From positions 122,010,131 through 122,074,130 of the forward strand of contig NC_135714.1 in the NCBI RefSeq assembly GCF_964656455.1: a DNA stretch of 64,000 nucleotides. Direction: 5' to 3'. This document shows positions 45,731 through 58,069 of the stretch, piece after piece. The notes under the pieces were generated by a model. The model saw nothing but the letters and a program-made list of their open reading frames with translations. It searched no databases and was not told the origin of the DNA. This stretch comes from Halichoerus grypus. Its lineage: Eukaryota; Chordata; Mammalia; Carnivora; Phocidae. The translations under genes were made by a program, and so were the position numbers. The stretch's first letter is position 1. Every line of letters begins with the position of its first letter.

Positions 45731-48305
45731 TTGAAACCTAGGGAATTTGACATTTAATTATTTTTAAGTCAAATTATATCCAACTTGAACTTCTCACTAC
45801 ACTTGCTAAGAAATCTGTCAGTTCTTAAGGTCTGTTTTATCTCTTTGGGACCTTCTGATGGGACAGGGGTTTTCTCAGTCGTGAGGCAACTTCTGACCCA
45901 TGATTTTTCTCAGCACCTCTATATTCCTCACAGGATCAACAGGAACTCTGGACTTCCACATGGCACATGAAGATCATGAGATGTCATTACCCATCCATCT
46001 AGAACCTTCCTCTGTCAGTGCTCTCTAACATCCTACCCCAGGCTGAGTGTAAAACTTCTCTGAGATGCGCCATGTTTGGGGCACTTCAGAATGTATTTCA
46101 ACTTACCTACTTTCTCTCCCTTGCAGATTAACCCCTAAGGGGGAAGAACGACAACCACATCCATTTTTCTGTCCTTTTCTCATTTCCTGCCCTTTCTCCC
46201 TTCCCAGTTTTCTACTTCCCTACCCTATGAACCAAGACTTCTATATCATATCCTCCTCTCTCTGGTGGCAATCGTGTTTCTCTTTCTTGGGACAATAATG
46301 CCAGAGAAGATGCAGAGAAAGAATTTGAAGAGAACATGAAGAGAAAATTCATCTGTGTTATTTCAAAAATACTATCGCATGTTATACTAATAGATGAACG
46401 AGTGTGTGAATGTGCACGCATGTGTGTGTGTGTGATCACTAACCTTTTGAAGACTTTTGATATTTCAGAGTAACTTTTCTTTTTAATATACAATGGAATA
46501 TTGCTTTCTACAACATATCCAGAAAAATAAAAAGTTACAGATTTTCTTCTTTGTAAATAGAATATAAGCTTTTCACATAGAACACACTGCAATATTCTCT
46601 AAGGTGAAAGCTGGGAAATCATTATAGATAGCTCAAAAAATGTTCTTCCTTTGAAACACTGCACTTATGGGCAAATAGGATCATTTGAAACCTTAGGAAA
46701 TGGTTGAGAAAATTCATCAATGTGAAAAGACAACCAAAGACAACCATTTTATTTGGTCTAAAATGAAGTAACATTTTATAGGACTGAGTTTCAGTTTCAT
46801 GAAAGTTATAATGAAAACAAATGAGTGACTCATTTTATGCTTTCTATAATATAAAAATAAAAACCTCCTTGTCTGAGTTAACCTTTTCTGGTTTTGTAAC
46901 CAAAAGCTCTAACTGAGAGTAGATTTAAGTGTTTTAAAAAAACAAAAACAAAAACAAACAAACACCAAAAAAGCTTGATAGATGGGGTACTCAGAAGTGA
47001 GTGGAAGCAGGGAACAGGTGAACACCACTCTTTTAAAACTGTGAACATTTTACCAGGTTCTTCAAATGGAGGATTAATATGAAAAATGTGTTCAGATTAC
47101 TTTTTATTTGTGGAGGGGATAATTTGCTGGGTTTTTGTACTGGTAAAGCCAAAAAGAATATTATTCTCAAAATACTGAGGAAGCAAAATAGCTGTACATA
47201 ACAGTGAAAAAAGAAGTTTCTTTTGTTCTAGGCTCTAATTAAATCTCTGAAGATGATTATGTTTCCTGGAGGCAGGCTTTGAACTGGGGGTTAAGAGTGG
47301 TGAATGAGAGAGAACCTAGATCTGTGTCTTGCTGGATCTCAGAAGGTTGTGGGGCAACTGAACTCCAGGCAGGGAGCCCATGATCAAAGGCACTTCTCTT
47401 TCAATGATGCAAAATGCTCCCTGCATCATGTTGGCAAACCAAGCAGCGTCCCCTCTCCACCCCATTCTGTCTCTATCCCCACATCTCAGCTACCTTATGA
47501 AAGGACATGGCCTTTATATCTTAGCAGTCCCAAGAAGTCATCTTTTGTTTGTGTTCTCCTCTGTTGTCATTCCTTTGTATACCCACCATTCATCTGTGAA
47601 GTGTAGTTAAACACAGTAGCAGAATCTTAGCTGAGACTGGGTGACTTTGTTCCTTCCCAGGGTGGATCAGGAGGGCAGCAACAATGTGGAGAAGCCAGCC
47701 TGGAGTTAGAATCAGAAGATAGATAGTTGAGGGGACTTTGCAAACCAGAACAAATTGGTAGAACATATAAGCATTCTTTGGATCAAAAAAATACTGGACT
47801 TCCAAAAATCAAATGGGATACCAGCTCCAACTATTCTTAACTATTTGTTGCAGGGAGATATGACCCCCAAAGCCTGGAAAAGCCACACACATTTGGGTGA
47901 TAGTTATAAAAAACAGAAGTACACTGAGCAGACATGAAATACTAGAAATGTATGGTGTTGGCCTGTCTGGTGGTTTCCTCTCTTGGTAACTCTCATTTTT
48001 TTTCTGTCAGAGAAGCCCCTGGCATTGCTACTACTGGGGTCCTGATCACCTTATACTGGATGGCTATGAATGGAGGGACAAAGAAAACTTGGAGGACACT
48101 GCCATTCAGAACCATAGTCTTTGTTGCTTCTGAATCCTTCCCTTTGATCAGTAATACTTCTCAGCAACTTTTATTGTCTATGCTTCTTTTTGGAAGTTCC
48201 CCCTTTCTCTTTCTACCGCTAGTTGAATGACCTTCTATATTCTCGTCAGTCCAAATTGCAAAGGATAGCATCAGATTGACTGGGGCAATTAATCTGCCTC
48301 CTATT
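45731..48305. other. No gene seen
   Basis: Unique DNA. Frames at 46212-46592 and 47304-47805 overlap on opposite strands and lack family likeness. A short TG-rich tract lies at about 46410-46433 and an A/C-rich tract at about 46935-46970. Confidence 0.55.
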
Positions 48306-48322
48306 AAGAAGAGAGCCTCTTG

Positions 48323-48521
48323 GGCCTCCTGAGTGGCTCAGTCGTTAAGCGTCTGCCTTCGGCTCAGGTCATGATCCCAGAGTCCTGGGATCAAGCCCCA
48401 CGTCGGGCTCCCTGCTCGGTGGGAAGCCTGCTTCTCCCTCTCCCACTCCCCTGCTTGTGTTCCCTCTCTCGCTGTGTCTCTCTCTGTCAAATGAATAAAA
48501 TCTTTAAAAAAAAAAAAAAAA
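48323..48521 (+). mobile_element. Carnivore SINE with a perfect 17-bp target duplication
   Basis: Body 'gtggctcagtcgttaagcgt', 'tcaagccccacgtcgggctc', then '(aat)aaaatcttt' and a tail of about 17 A. The string 'aagaagagagcctcttg' flanks it without mismatch (48306-48322 and 48522-48538). The intact duplication and the pure A tail indicate a young insertion. Confidence 0.97.
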
Positions 48522-48539
48522 AAGAAGAGAGCCTCTTGC

Positions 48540-49867
48540 AGCAGGCCCCTCATGTGTCGCTGACTCACGCATGGTTAGGCTAGCCTTAGATCAGGTGTCC
48601 ATACTTCTCTATAGAGTACAAAGGGCAGTGTAGCATTATTTCTGAGTGCAGGTCACTGGGAGGATTTCAGATTGAGAGAGAGATACTGGGCACCAGCCCA
48701 ATAAAAATACTTAGAGAAACAAATGCACATTCAAATATAGAAGAAAACAGCATTTGATGAAAACGTACATACATACAGTGAAATATGTTTCTGCTAAAGG
48801 TCATGAAATCAAAGAGATTCAAATACTTGTCACCACTACAAACCACACTTACATGGCAAGATGGCAGCAAGAAAGTCAAATCTCTTACTGTCCAGGTCAA
48901 ATTCCTAATATGTGATTCATTGTTGAGCTCTGTCTTTCTAAAATAAGGAAAACACTGGCCAGTTTTAGTTCTGCTTTTTATAATAAAGCATGCAGTTGTG
49001 GCTTTTGTTAGTTCCAAAAGAGAAAGCATACTATGTGAAATAGTAAACCACAGCTTGATTGTCCCTTGATAATCACATTCCAGGGATGCTGCAGTTTATT
49101 TATCCAAGTATTGATGAAAGGCTAACTTTTTATTATACACAAACCAATTTACACTGTTCTTACAATGAATAAAAAAAGTCATCTTTGCTTGCACAATTAC
49201 ACCATTACGTGGCTTTCAGCATTCTCTAAATGTTTCTTTCTTTAAAATTCCCTTGGAACATGGCTATTTTTATATTACCTATAGGTATGTTCTTCTTCTT
49301 TTTTTTTTTTCTTGGAAATCTGAGGAATAAAATTAAAGTCAAATTCTGACTTGCTTCTCTCTCAAGGTCAGACAATACCCCCAATCAAAATGACTTAGTG
49401 GTAAAAGAGGCTCAAAATCAATATTCCAAAGACCTATTTCATCAAGTGCCCTGGTTCCCAGCCACCGTATTCTCTCTCTCCTTGCACTTGGAGCCATCTG
49501 ACACCTTGACGCAAGCTCAGCCATTTCTCAGTTCCAAAGGCCCTTGGTGGGAAGGATCTGAGGACAGCCACACCACACCGGAGGGGCCAACTTCAAGATA
49601 CACTTACTGTGCATCCTTCTCAGAGCCTGTGTCCAGTCGTCCTGACTCGGATTTTTCTTGTTTCTGAAACCCAGAATTAAAAACAAGTTTTTGAAAAATT
49701 GGCTCTGTGTCTTGGAAACAGGTCACTGAAATTTGTGGGACATGTCTTACCAGGACATCCCAGTCTACTTTCTGTGCACTGTGTCCACAGTTATGGTGTT
49801 CTACATGTACTGGAGCGACGTGATATCCTGGGGATGGGTGAGGAAACTAGGGAGCCCAGGAGCCCAA
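48540..49867. other. No gene seen
   Basis: Unique DNA. Short open frames at 48667-49029 and 49339-49893 show no recognisable domain. Confidence 0.55.
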
Positions 49868-50088
49868 TCGGAAGCCAGCAAACTATGGTCTAGAGGCTGC
49901 AGCTGCCTTGCAGCCTGTTTCTGTAAAGCTTGCAAACTGAGAATGGTTTTTATTTGTCAAGCTGTTTTTTTTTGTTTTTTTTTAAAAGAAAGAGGAAGAA
50001 GAATACGCAAAAGAGGCTGCATGTGGCCTACAAAGCCTAAAACGTTCACTATTTGGCCCTTTACAGGAAAAGTTTGCCAATCCTTGAA
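49868..50088 (+). mobile_element. hAT-type DNA transposon remnant (non-autonomous)
   Basis: 'gccagcaaactatggtctag', 'gcagcctgtttctgtaaagc', 'gtggcctacaaagcctaaaa', 'ttcactatttggccctttac' and 'aggaaaagtttgccaatcct' follow an old mammalian hAT-like repeat with matching ends ('gccagcaaact' and 'agtttgcc'). The exact family is uncertain. An internal poly-T to poly-A switch (about 49965-49990) has replaced part of it. Confidence 0.5.
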
Positions 50089-51376
50089 CCAAATTACCAC
50101 AGAGCCTGAGAGTTGATCTAGTCCTCAGTCCATTGCCGCCCCTTCTGTTTAAAAGGAAACTGCTTTTGTGGGCTCTCCTTACTGGGGTATTTAATTTAGA
50201 AAAAGCATTTGCCAACTTAACAATTCCATATCGAGAATCAGAGTCTGTGTTGACTGGCTTCAGAAAATAAACCACATATAAAAGAGCAGCTTCTCTTGGA
50301 ATCACCCTCTCACTAAGTTTCCGATAGGCCTTGAATATTGTTCCCAAAACCCACCTATCTTCTCACTGGTCAAACAGAAGAGCTTAATGAGGATGTGGGG
50401 GCATTTGGGAAGGTAACAGAAATGATTATTCCTGCCTTTCTCAAGTGTTCGATAGTAACATTCATCTCTACAACCCCTCCGTGTACATGGCATTTTTTAG
50501 CTTGACTGTAACAGCAGGACCTTAACGCAGAGCCTTCCTTTTGCCGGTCCAGAGCCTTTACCCCACATGCCAGGAAGCCAACAGACAGAGTTTGTTCCAA
50601 CAAGTCTATTCCAACTGTACCTAGGAAAACGAGGAAGGTAACGACAGAATTATTCACTAATAGGTCCCTGTTGACTCACTGTGCAGGAAACCTAGACCAA
50701 ATCTCCACTGATAGTCCCTGAACTTCAGGAAGTCTCCTCTCTGTAGTGGGTTTCAACAACATTCTGGGTCCTCTGGAATGAACAGTAGCTAGAGCCCATG
50801 TCAATAATCCTGCAAAGATTCTCCTGGACATAGCCATTTTCCTAAGAGATGATTGCAGGTCCTTTTCAGGGGATTACTAGGAACAGTGCTCATGGCACTA
50901 TCGTAGGGTGCTTGCTCATTCATGTATGGGCTGAAAAAGGGCTATGAACTGCAAAAGGGCTACAACTCATAATTAGAGTTACTCAGGTCACCTAGAATTT
51001 GCTTTAGTTTCAGTTTATACAGATCAAGGAGGATGATAAAGTTTCTGCACATTTCTTCCAGTCCTATCCCTGACAGACCCTGCGATATCACCCCAGCCCT
51101 GCTGCCAGTTAGGGTAACCACACCCATTTGCCTCTGTCTTGGATCCTGTCATTGTGCTGTCCCTTGCACTTTTGCCATCTGGGACCCATCACCCCCAGAG
51201 AAATCAGGAGCCCTTTCCTTTAGTAGCAACTCCCACCATCAGGTCTGTCTTGCAGAAGACAGCCACTCTGGCAATTCTCAAGGTATTTCCTTATGAAGAC
51301 AGTTCCTCAATGTATAAAGTGCCCTTTATGCTCTCTCATGAGACATAACTAGATATAGATGAGTGATTTGCACATC
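50089..51376. other. No gene seen
   Basis: Unique DNA with only short, mutually overlapping open frames. No repeats recognised. Confidence 0.5.
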
Positions 51377-51389
51377 ATAAATATACCCT

Positions 51390-51586
51390 GGGCACCTGGG
51401 TGGCTCAGTCGGTTAAGCATTTGCCTTCGGCTCAGGTCATGATCCCAGGGTCCTGGGATCGAGCCTCCCTGCTGAGCAGGGAGCCTGCTTCTCCCTCTCC
51501 CTCTCCCTCTGCCCCTCCCCCCACTTGTGCTTTCTCTCTCTTGCTAATTAAAAAAAAAAAAATTCATTTAAAAAAAATTATAAGAA
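51390..51586 (+). mobile_element. Carnivore SINE, first of a tail-to-head pair
   Basis: Head 'gggcacctgggtggctcagt' and a body lacking about 15 bases after 'gggatcgagcc', with a mixed A-rich tail ('aattaaaaaaaaaaaaa...'). The left copy of a 13-base target duplication ('ataaatataccct', 51377-51389) abuts it, but the right copy lies beyond the second SINE. Confidence 0.94.
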
Positions 51587-51774
51587 GGGGTGCCTGGGTG
51601 GCTCAGTTGGTTAAGCATCTGCCTTAGGCTCAGGTCATGATCTCAGGGTCCTGAGATCGAGCCCCTCGTTGGGCTCCCTACTCAGCGGGGGTCTGCTTCT
51701 CCTTCTCCCTCTGTGTACTCTCTCTCTCTCTCTCTCTCAAATAAATAGAATCTTTAAAAAATAAAATTTGAAAA
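51587..51774 (+). mobile_element. Carnivore SINE, second of a tail-to-head pair
   Basis: Head 'ggggtgcctgggtggctcag', a full body, a (CT)n stretch and an '(aaat)agaatcttt' tail. It starts in the A-rich tail of the SINE at 51390 and ends at the right copy of the shared 13-base duplication (51775-51787). Confidence 0.94.
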
Positions 51775-51787
51775 ATAAATATACCCT

Positions 51788-52846
51788 AATATTTCCTTAT
51801 CTTTACATCCATTTCTCTACATTATCCCCAGAAATTTCTGGTAACATAGCTTAAGCATTGACTACCACCATACCCACATTTCTGTCAAACATTCTGAGCT
51901 GCTCAAGTGAGCATATTGAACCCAGAATCCCTGGCAAGGCACCCAATGCAAAATAATCAACCTGATCTAAAATTATTCTTCTCTCTTCTTGGTCTGACAC
52001 CCTCGGAATCCATTCCACACATACTGCAGGTTTTTGCCATCACACATGAGCAAAATCTGGTTGATTCTTTTTGTTGTATAAATCTTTTCCCTCCAGCTTT
52101 GGACTTTGTATTTGCACCACACCAGCATGCTGGGATTGATTCTAGCTACGGCTCTGAAGACAACGTTGGGGTGTAGACACACAGAGAGCTGACAACTGCC
52201 GACTTACTTCCCTCCAGTCATCACAGGGCCCTCTGGCAAGAAAAGAACAGCCTCATAAAACAAGAAACAAGTTTGCTTCTGCTTTCAAGGAATATTTGGT
52301 GGAATGTGGGCTTTTAAGGTGCTCAGAGACATAGGAGTCTGCCAAATGCCCTATTTCATTTTTCCTGGCCCTATTCTTTCTGATAAATGCCCTCGTGTTC
52401 ACATAAGAAACATGAAGTCTGTGAATCCACACTGTGTTGCAACTCAGAAACTTGAAGGATCGGGCTCTGGTTCTATCTTTGGGCTCTGTCAGTTCAACAG
52501 CCACAAGACAGAAGAGAGCCTGCAGGCAGGCATGGTAGTTCCTCAATTCTCTGAACTTACCTTAGGCAGAACACTTTAAATTTTATTTTATCATTTTTCC
52601 TTTAAGTTCTCTGGAACAGATAGAAAAATCTACACCACACAGTCACAACAGTCCTTGCATTCTTTATTCTTCTCATCATGACCAGGCTCTCTTTCATCAC
52701 CAGAACATCATCATTGATAGGCCCCTTATTTGGGACAACCCCAGGTGATGGTTTCAGTTCATACATCATAAGTAAGTACCCGTGTCTATTTTATGATACC
52801 AACAGATTCTTAGCTGCCTTCCGTTCAAACCGGTGAGCTAACGTAT
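51788..52846. other. No gene seen
   Basis: Unique DNA. Opposing open frames at 51907-52579 show no known domain. Confidence 0.5.
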
Positions 52847-52861
52847 CTCAGAATTTCACTT

Positions 52862-53072
52862 CTTTTTTTTTAAATATTTTATTTCTTTATTTGCCAGAGA
52901 GCGAGTGAGAGGAGAGAGAGCGTGCAGGCACGAGCAGGGGGAGCGGCAGAGGGAGAGGGAGAAGCAGGCTTCTCACTGAGCAGGGAGCCCGATGCGGGAC
53001 TCAATCCCAAGACCCTGGGATCATGACCTGAGCCAAAGGCAGACGCTTAACCGACTGAGCCACCCAGGCGCC
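52862..53072 (-). mobile_element. Carnivore SINE, antisense
   Basis: Reverse-complement SINE from 'taaatattttatttctttat' to 'gagccacccaggcgcc', flanked by a perfect 15-base duplication 'ctcagaatttcactt' (52847-52861 and 53073-53087). Confidence 0.96.
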
Positions 53073-53605
53073 CTCAGAATTTCACTTTTTGAGAGATGGT
53101 GGCTTGCCACTGCAACAGCCTGGGAGGGTTCAATTATAGAGAACAAGACCTACTCTACATGGTGTCCGCGGAAAGTAATTTGTTTTATCGGGGATTAAAT
53201 GGCTTATTAAATTGTTTATAAACTGAAGAGACTTTAGTCTGATCTTCCAGGAAAAGAAATCTTAAGTCATGATTCAGAACGCCTGTTGCCCTGGCCATAC
53301 TCAGGAAGCGGCCTGATGGATCAAGAAGTCCTGGTGACAGCTGCTAGCTCAAGATCAAAGCACTTTCACTTCAATCTGCACCAGCAAAAACAGGAGCCTC
53401 ATGTCATGCTCCCCTCTGCTCTTATTTCAGTTCTGGATTTAAGTCTTATGTAAAGGCATCTGGGTGACAGAACGTAAATCACGTCCAGAAGTGTGGGAAA
53501 TGTAGATTTAGCTCACTAGCCCCTGCAGTATAGGAAGCCACACTAGAAAGAGGCAGGAATCGATTTTGAGAAAGCCAGTCTGCAATATCCACCACAGTCT
53601 TTTTT

Positions 53606-53638
53606 GGCGGGGGGGGGGGGGGGGGGGGGGCGGGGGGG
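53606..53638. repeat. Poly-G tract
   Basis: After a run of five T's, G's run almost unbroken: 22 in a row at 53609-53630, then C, then 7 more. This is exceptional in an AT-rich region and could fold as a G-quadruplex. Its true length may be misassembled. Confidence 0.9.
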
Positions 53639-53639
53639 C

Positions 53640-54242
53640 TTCCTGTGATTGGAACTCTGCTACCTGCTGACAAGATTTCCTGATGCCAACCTGCCGATCT
53701 TGCCACGTCTCTATCCTGACTGCTCCTCGATTGTCCATTGCTAACTATTAGGCAAATATCGTCCCCCCTCCTCCATTTTTTGGTATTGAAACTGCTCCCC
53801 GATATGAACTACTTTCCTGGAGTACTGTTATCTGCTTTTCCTTGTCATACTCTTTACATGCAGCGTTTTGCTTGCTAGATGGAACTTTTCCTGTTCCTGC
53901 TGCTGTCTTCTTCGGAGTGCCTGCCCCAGAGAAGAGCCTATGACTCTATCAGATCCCAGTGCAGTCAGTTTGGACACCTTGCATTGACTCTCATGATAAA
54001 ACAAGAATTTTATTGGCAAAAAAAAAGAATTTTAATGGCATCAATCTAAATAGATTGCCAAATAGAATCCAAATTTTCAAAAAGGTCTATATCATCTCTT
54101 TCAAACTTACCAACAATAGTATTAATATTTACAAAGTTCATATCTGGGAAGTAAATAATACCTTGAATCTTCCTTTTAATTCAGGTACATATGCAAAACA
54201 GTATACTGCTTCCTTCTTTTTCTTTTTTCCTCTTTTTGTTTT
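53640..54242. other. No gene seen
   Basis: Unique DNA. Frames read through the poly-G complement (poly-proline) are artefacts. Confidence 0.55.
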
Positions 54243-54462
54243 GTAATTTTATTTTATTATTTTATTACTTTGAGTATAGCTGACACACAATGTTACATTA
54301 GTTGTATGTGTACAACATAGTGATTCAACGTCTCTGCACATTATGTTATGCTCACCACACGTGTAGCTCCCATCTGTCACTACGCAACCCTATTACAATA
54401 CCGTTGACTATATTCCTCATCTGCGCCTTTTATTCCCGAGACTTACTCATTCCATAAGACAG
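54243..54462 (-). mobile_element. L1 3' end, antisense, truncated
   Basis: 'gagtatagctgacacacaat', 'gttacattagttgtatgtgt', 'acaacatagtgattcaacgt' and 'ccatctgtcactacgcaacc' are the reverse complement of a carnivore/placental L1 3' UTR. The T-rich left end is its A tail. Confidence 0.8.
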
Positions 54463-55804
54463 AATACTTTTTCTGACTCAAATATTTCCTTTCATTCCCC
54501 CCAAAATATTAATTATGCTGATCAGTCATCCTCAGTTAACCAGATTTACCCTAATTAGCTGATCTCTTTTCTTCCAAACTACTTGGCTCCGGAGTCTTTA
54601 TATTTGAACTTAAGATTTTTCTGAAGAATCTAGTACAAAATAAATTATATAGCTTCTTTCTGTACATAATTAGATTTCAGAAAGATTTTTTTTTCTATCA
54701 GTGAATCACAGAAACATCACATTTACCCTCACTACTCCATGACCTTTCTATACTGGTCAGAGCAAAATTTAAAAAGATCTTATAGGAAATGTTAGCTTTG
54801 TCCTACTATGCTGAGTCTCCCTAACGGCTGGTCCATTACAGGATTTTATTCTTCGTCCTGTACATAGTTTATATCAGGTTGAACACAGTATGGGTAGAGA
54901 GTTCTGTTTTATTCTAGTTGAGATTTTTGTTGAATTGTTACTTGTGCCACCAATAAAATAGGCATTTGTTCTAAAACAACCATAACATATTTTTTTGGAG
55001 ATTAGGTATCCAGCATATAGTTCCAAGGTTTCTATCTTTGATGAGTTAGGAAATTGGTTTTTTGTAAATGCGTCTGACACATCTGATTCTAAAAATAAAC
55101 TTTGGATAGCTCCCAGGTTGGCCTTCTGAAATTACATAATTTTCACAAGTTATTAATATCACCCAGAATTTCTCTTCCCATGCTGTTTTTAAAATCAACA
55201 CGTTGTCTCCCCCGCTATCACCACCATCCCTAAGTCGTTCTTTTTTCTTTTAAGGAGGTCCTGACTAGGAGAGGCGTTAACTGATTTTGTCTTTCTGACC
55301 AGCAATAATAGGAAATTTGGGCCCCTCACATAGCTCCGCTCCCAAGCCCACCCCATCTTTTATCAAACCTTTAAAAACAGACATTTCTATTTGTTCTGAA
55401 TTCCCTTTTTAATTGTTCAGCCACAGTCTTTTTCAATGCAGAAGCAAACCACATGGTGGACTCTATATAACCTGGTGTTCACAACGAGGTGTGCACACCG
55501 TTAACAAAGTGTGCCACAGCAGGAGACATCAATGGCTTTGGTTCTCTGCGGCTTGTCATCATGATCGATGGATTATTGCAGCTGGGCTAATTACGCAGCA
55601 ATTTGTATCGATTGTTAAGAGCAGCAGTTGCGAATCCTAGTAACTAAACTTGCCACACTAAGATTTGCTTCTCCTTAAACTATACAGACTCAAGACAATT
55701 CAAACACCTCATGAACTTACATAATTTTTAGGGGTTCATGATTCCATGTGGTCTAATCAAACTAGAGAGGGAACTTAGCTTTCCAAGCACTTACATATGG
55801 CTTT
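54463..55804. other. No gene seen; unique DNA
   Basis: No exon or repeat recognised. The frames at 54874-55080 and 55413-55640 have no family likeness. Confidence 0.5.
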
Positions 55805-55820
55805 AAAATGTGACTTAGTG

Positions 55821-56022
55821 GGGCGCCTGGGTGGCTCAGTCGTTAGGCGTCTGCCTTTGGCTCAGGTCATGGTCACAGGGTCCTCGGATCGAGCCCCGCA
55901 TGGGGCTCCCTGCTCCGCGGGAAGCCTGCTTCTCCCGCTTCCCTGCTTGTGTTCCCTCTCTCCCTGTGTCTCTCTCTGTCAAAAAGAAAAAACAACAAAA
56001 CCTTTTAAATAAATAAATAAAT
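55821..56022 (+). mobile_element. Carnivore SINE with a perfect 16-bp target duplication
   Basis: Head 'gggcgcctgggtggctcagt' with the shortened 'cgttaggcg' form, body 'ggatcgagccccgcatgggg' and a '(aaat)n' tail. 'aaaatgtgacttagtg' flanks it at 55805-55820 and 56023-56038 without mismatch. Confidence 0.97.
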
Positions 56023-56038
56023 AAAATGTGACTTAGTG

Positions 56039-57382
56039 ACCAATGTAGAATTGACAAAATCTTTTATCAGTTTTTAATTATTATCTGAATTTTTTTCTTT
56101 TAAAATGGAAGTAAGTGCAGAGATTATCCATGGACTTCATTTTATATATGAGCAAGCTGGGTCAGCCAATATGATTGTGCTATTATAGAGTTAATTTAAT
56201 ATCAAATAGACCCTAAGCCATTTTTTTTCACACTTAAACATTGAACTAGATGGAGTCCCAGAGCTCTAATTATTTTACATTTAAGAGTCAATTTTTAAAT
56301 GATTTCTCAGTTTTGAAAAATATGTCCTTTCTGTTGGAAGAGGAGGAAGACTTTCACACATAAGGGTTGTGTTCTTTATGACTATAGTTCATCAGGGACA
56401 GGACTATAGTCATATGGTTGTGTGCGTACATGTGTGTCCATGTGTTTGTGTGTGTGTGTTCAAATTGCTAGCTAAGAGCCACCGATGTTTTAAAGACAAG
56501 TACAATAGTTTCCTAAATGGATGACATTAGAAAAGACTATTGACTGGCAAGTTGTAGGTGACTCCAGTCCTTCTTGAATTACTAAAAATAGGCAATGCTC
56601 CACTTGCTCTTTACCTAAAATAAATGAAGTTCCTCCAACTCATGAATGCTGCAATAAAAGGTCAAAATCTTTTATTCCCATCTCAAGAGCAGTGTCTCCA
56701 AAAGACACTGTGACCTTATGCCTTTGCTGAGCAAAACAGCTAAAGGGATAGCAATTTTTAATTATAGTATGCAAGGTTCTTCTAATGACCTTATGACTTT
56801 GGGACATTAAAAAGTCTGTTCACTAACAAGACACAAAAACAGAAGAAGCCTGAGTGAAAATGTCAATTTAAACATTACATAGGAATCTATTTAATGGTGC
56901 ATGAGTGAAAGAAAATAAGTTGTATGTCTTTTTTTAAATAACCTTTTAAAAATAACTGCATTCCCTTTGCTTTCCTTATTTATATTTATCGAATATGTGA
57001 ACGTGCATTTCTTTTTATTATGCTACTGAAATTGCTACTGGATTGGCCTGTGATTTGGATAAAGTAATGCAAGATTTAAGTGTAAAATTTTGATTACAGT
57101 AATAGAATAGGTATTCATAGAGAAAGAAAGATAAAATGTTTTTACGCATTGGGTCAACCACTGGTGCCTGAGTTTCAGGAAGATCTATAAGGTAAGCAAA
57201 ATATCCCATGTAGTAGAGTCTACCACTGAATTATTTTGTGCTACTTTTAAATATTTGTTTCCTAGTCGTAAAAGTATTAACACTCATTTAGAAAATTCAA
57301 AAAAGCATTTTAATTAAAAGATCTATCTTAACCTACCAGAGATATTTATTATTTATATTTTCATGGATTTTATTCCAATTTT
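56039..57382. other. No gene seen; AT-rich unique DNA
   Basis: An imperfect TG-rich tract lies at about 56418-56460. No exon-like frame. Confidence 0.55.
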
Positions 57383-57620
57383 CAGTGGTTAAGAGCTTGG
57401 GATCTACAGCCAGTTCAAAGCCCTTTGCAAGCCTTGAGATTTTGGACAAGTACCTTAATTATTTTGTGACTCAGTCTCCATATCAATAAAATAGGCATGA
57501 AAATAGAGATAATTCATGAATCCATTGACGAAATTAAATGAGGTGATACATGTGAAGTTCTTAGGAAAAATTCCTGATACATAGTAAGAGTATAGCATAT
57601 AATAGCTTTAATTATTATGG
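57383..57620 (+). mobile_element. MIR SINE, sense
   Basis: 'cagtggttaagagcttggga', 'gattttggacaagtacctta', 'gactcagtctccatatcaat', 'aaattaaatgaggtgataca' and 'cctgatacatagtaagag' follow MIR nearly end to end. Confidence 0.88.
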
Positions 57621-57757
57621 TTAAGGTTTTCTATCTCATATATTTTTCTTATATTCATGATTTATTATGTTTTGGGGCATCAGCAACTTAAAAAGAGATT
57701 CACGAACCTTCTGGAAAATTTGGAAAATATGGACAAGCATTTAAAAATAAAATTACA

Positions 57758-57957
57758 GGGGCACCTGGGTGGCTCAGTCGTTGAGCGTCTGCCTTCGGCT
57801 CAGGTCATGATCCCAGGGTCCTGGGATCGAGTCCTGCATCGGTCTCCCTGCTCAGCAGGGAGTCTGCTTCTCCCTCTCCCTCTGCCTGCTGTTCCCCCTG
57901 CTTGTGCTTGCTCTCTCTGTGTCAAATAAATAAAATCTTAAAAAAATAAAATAAAAT
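57758..57957 (+). mobile_element. Carnivore SINE
   Basis: Head 'ggggcacctgggtggctcag' in the shortened 'cgttgagcg' form, body 'gggatcgagtcctgcatcgg' and a tail '(aaat)aaaatctt' passing into (TAAAA)n. 'aaaataaaattaca' occurs on both sides (about 57744-57757 and 57958-57971) but merges with the tail. Confidence 0.95.
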
Positions 57958-58069
57958 AAAATAAAATTACACTTATTACACTGTCAGACATAAACACTGT
58001 TAGTATCTGGGTATACAGTTTAAATCATTTTTGATCATGATAGATCTCAGGTACTGTGGTGGGATTTTA

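Noticed and set aside
46212..46592. 126-codon minus-strand frame
   Set aside because: It crosses a TG-rich tract and shows no domain or splice context.
49733..50116. 127-codon plus-strand frame with hydrophobic start
   Set aside because: The second half is read through a hAT-type transposon remnant and a poly-T stretch. The first half has no known domain.
53479..53738. Poly-proline open frames
   Set aside because: The prolines come from the complement of the poly-G tract only.
55821..55895. tRNA-like heads of the SINEs (A- and B-box strings)
   Set aside because: These are the tRNA-Lys-derived promoters of SINEs, followed by SINE bodies and A tails, not tRNA genes with a folded cloverleaf.
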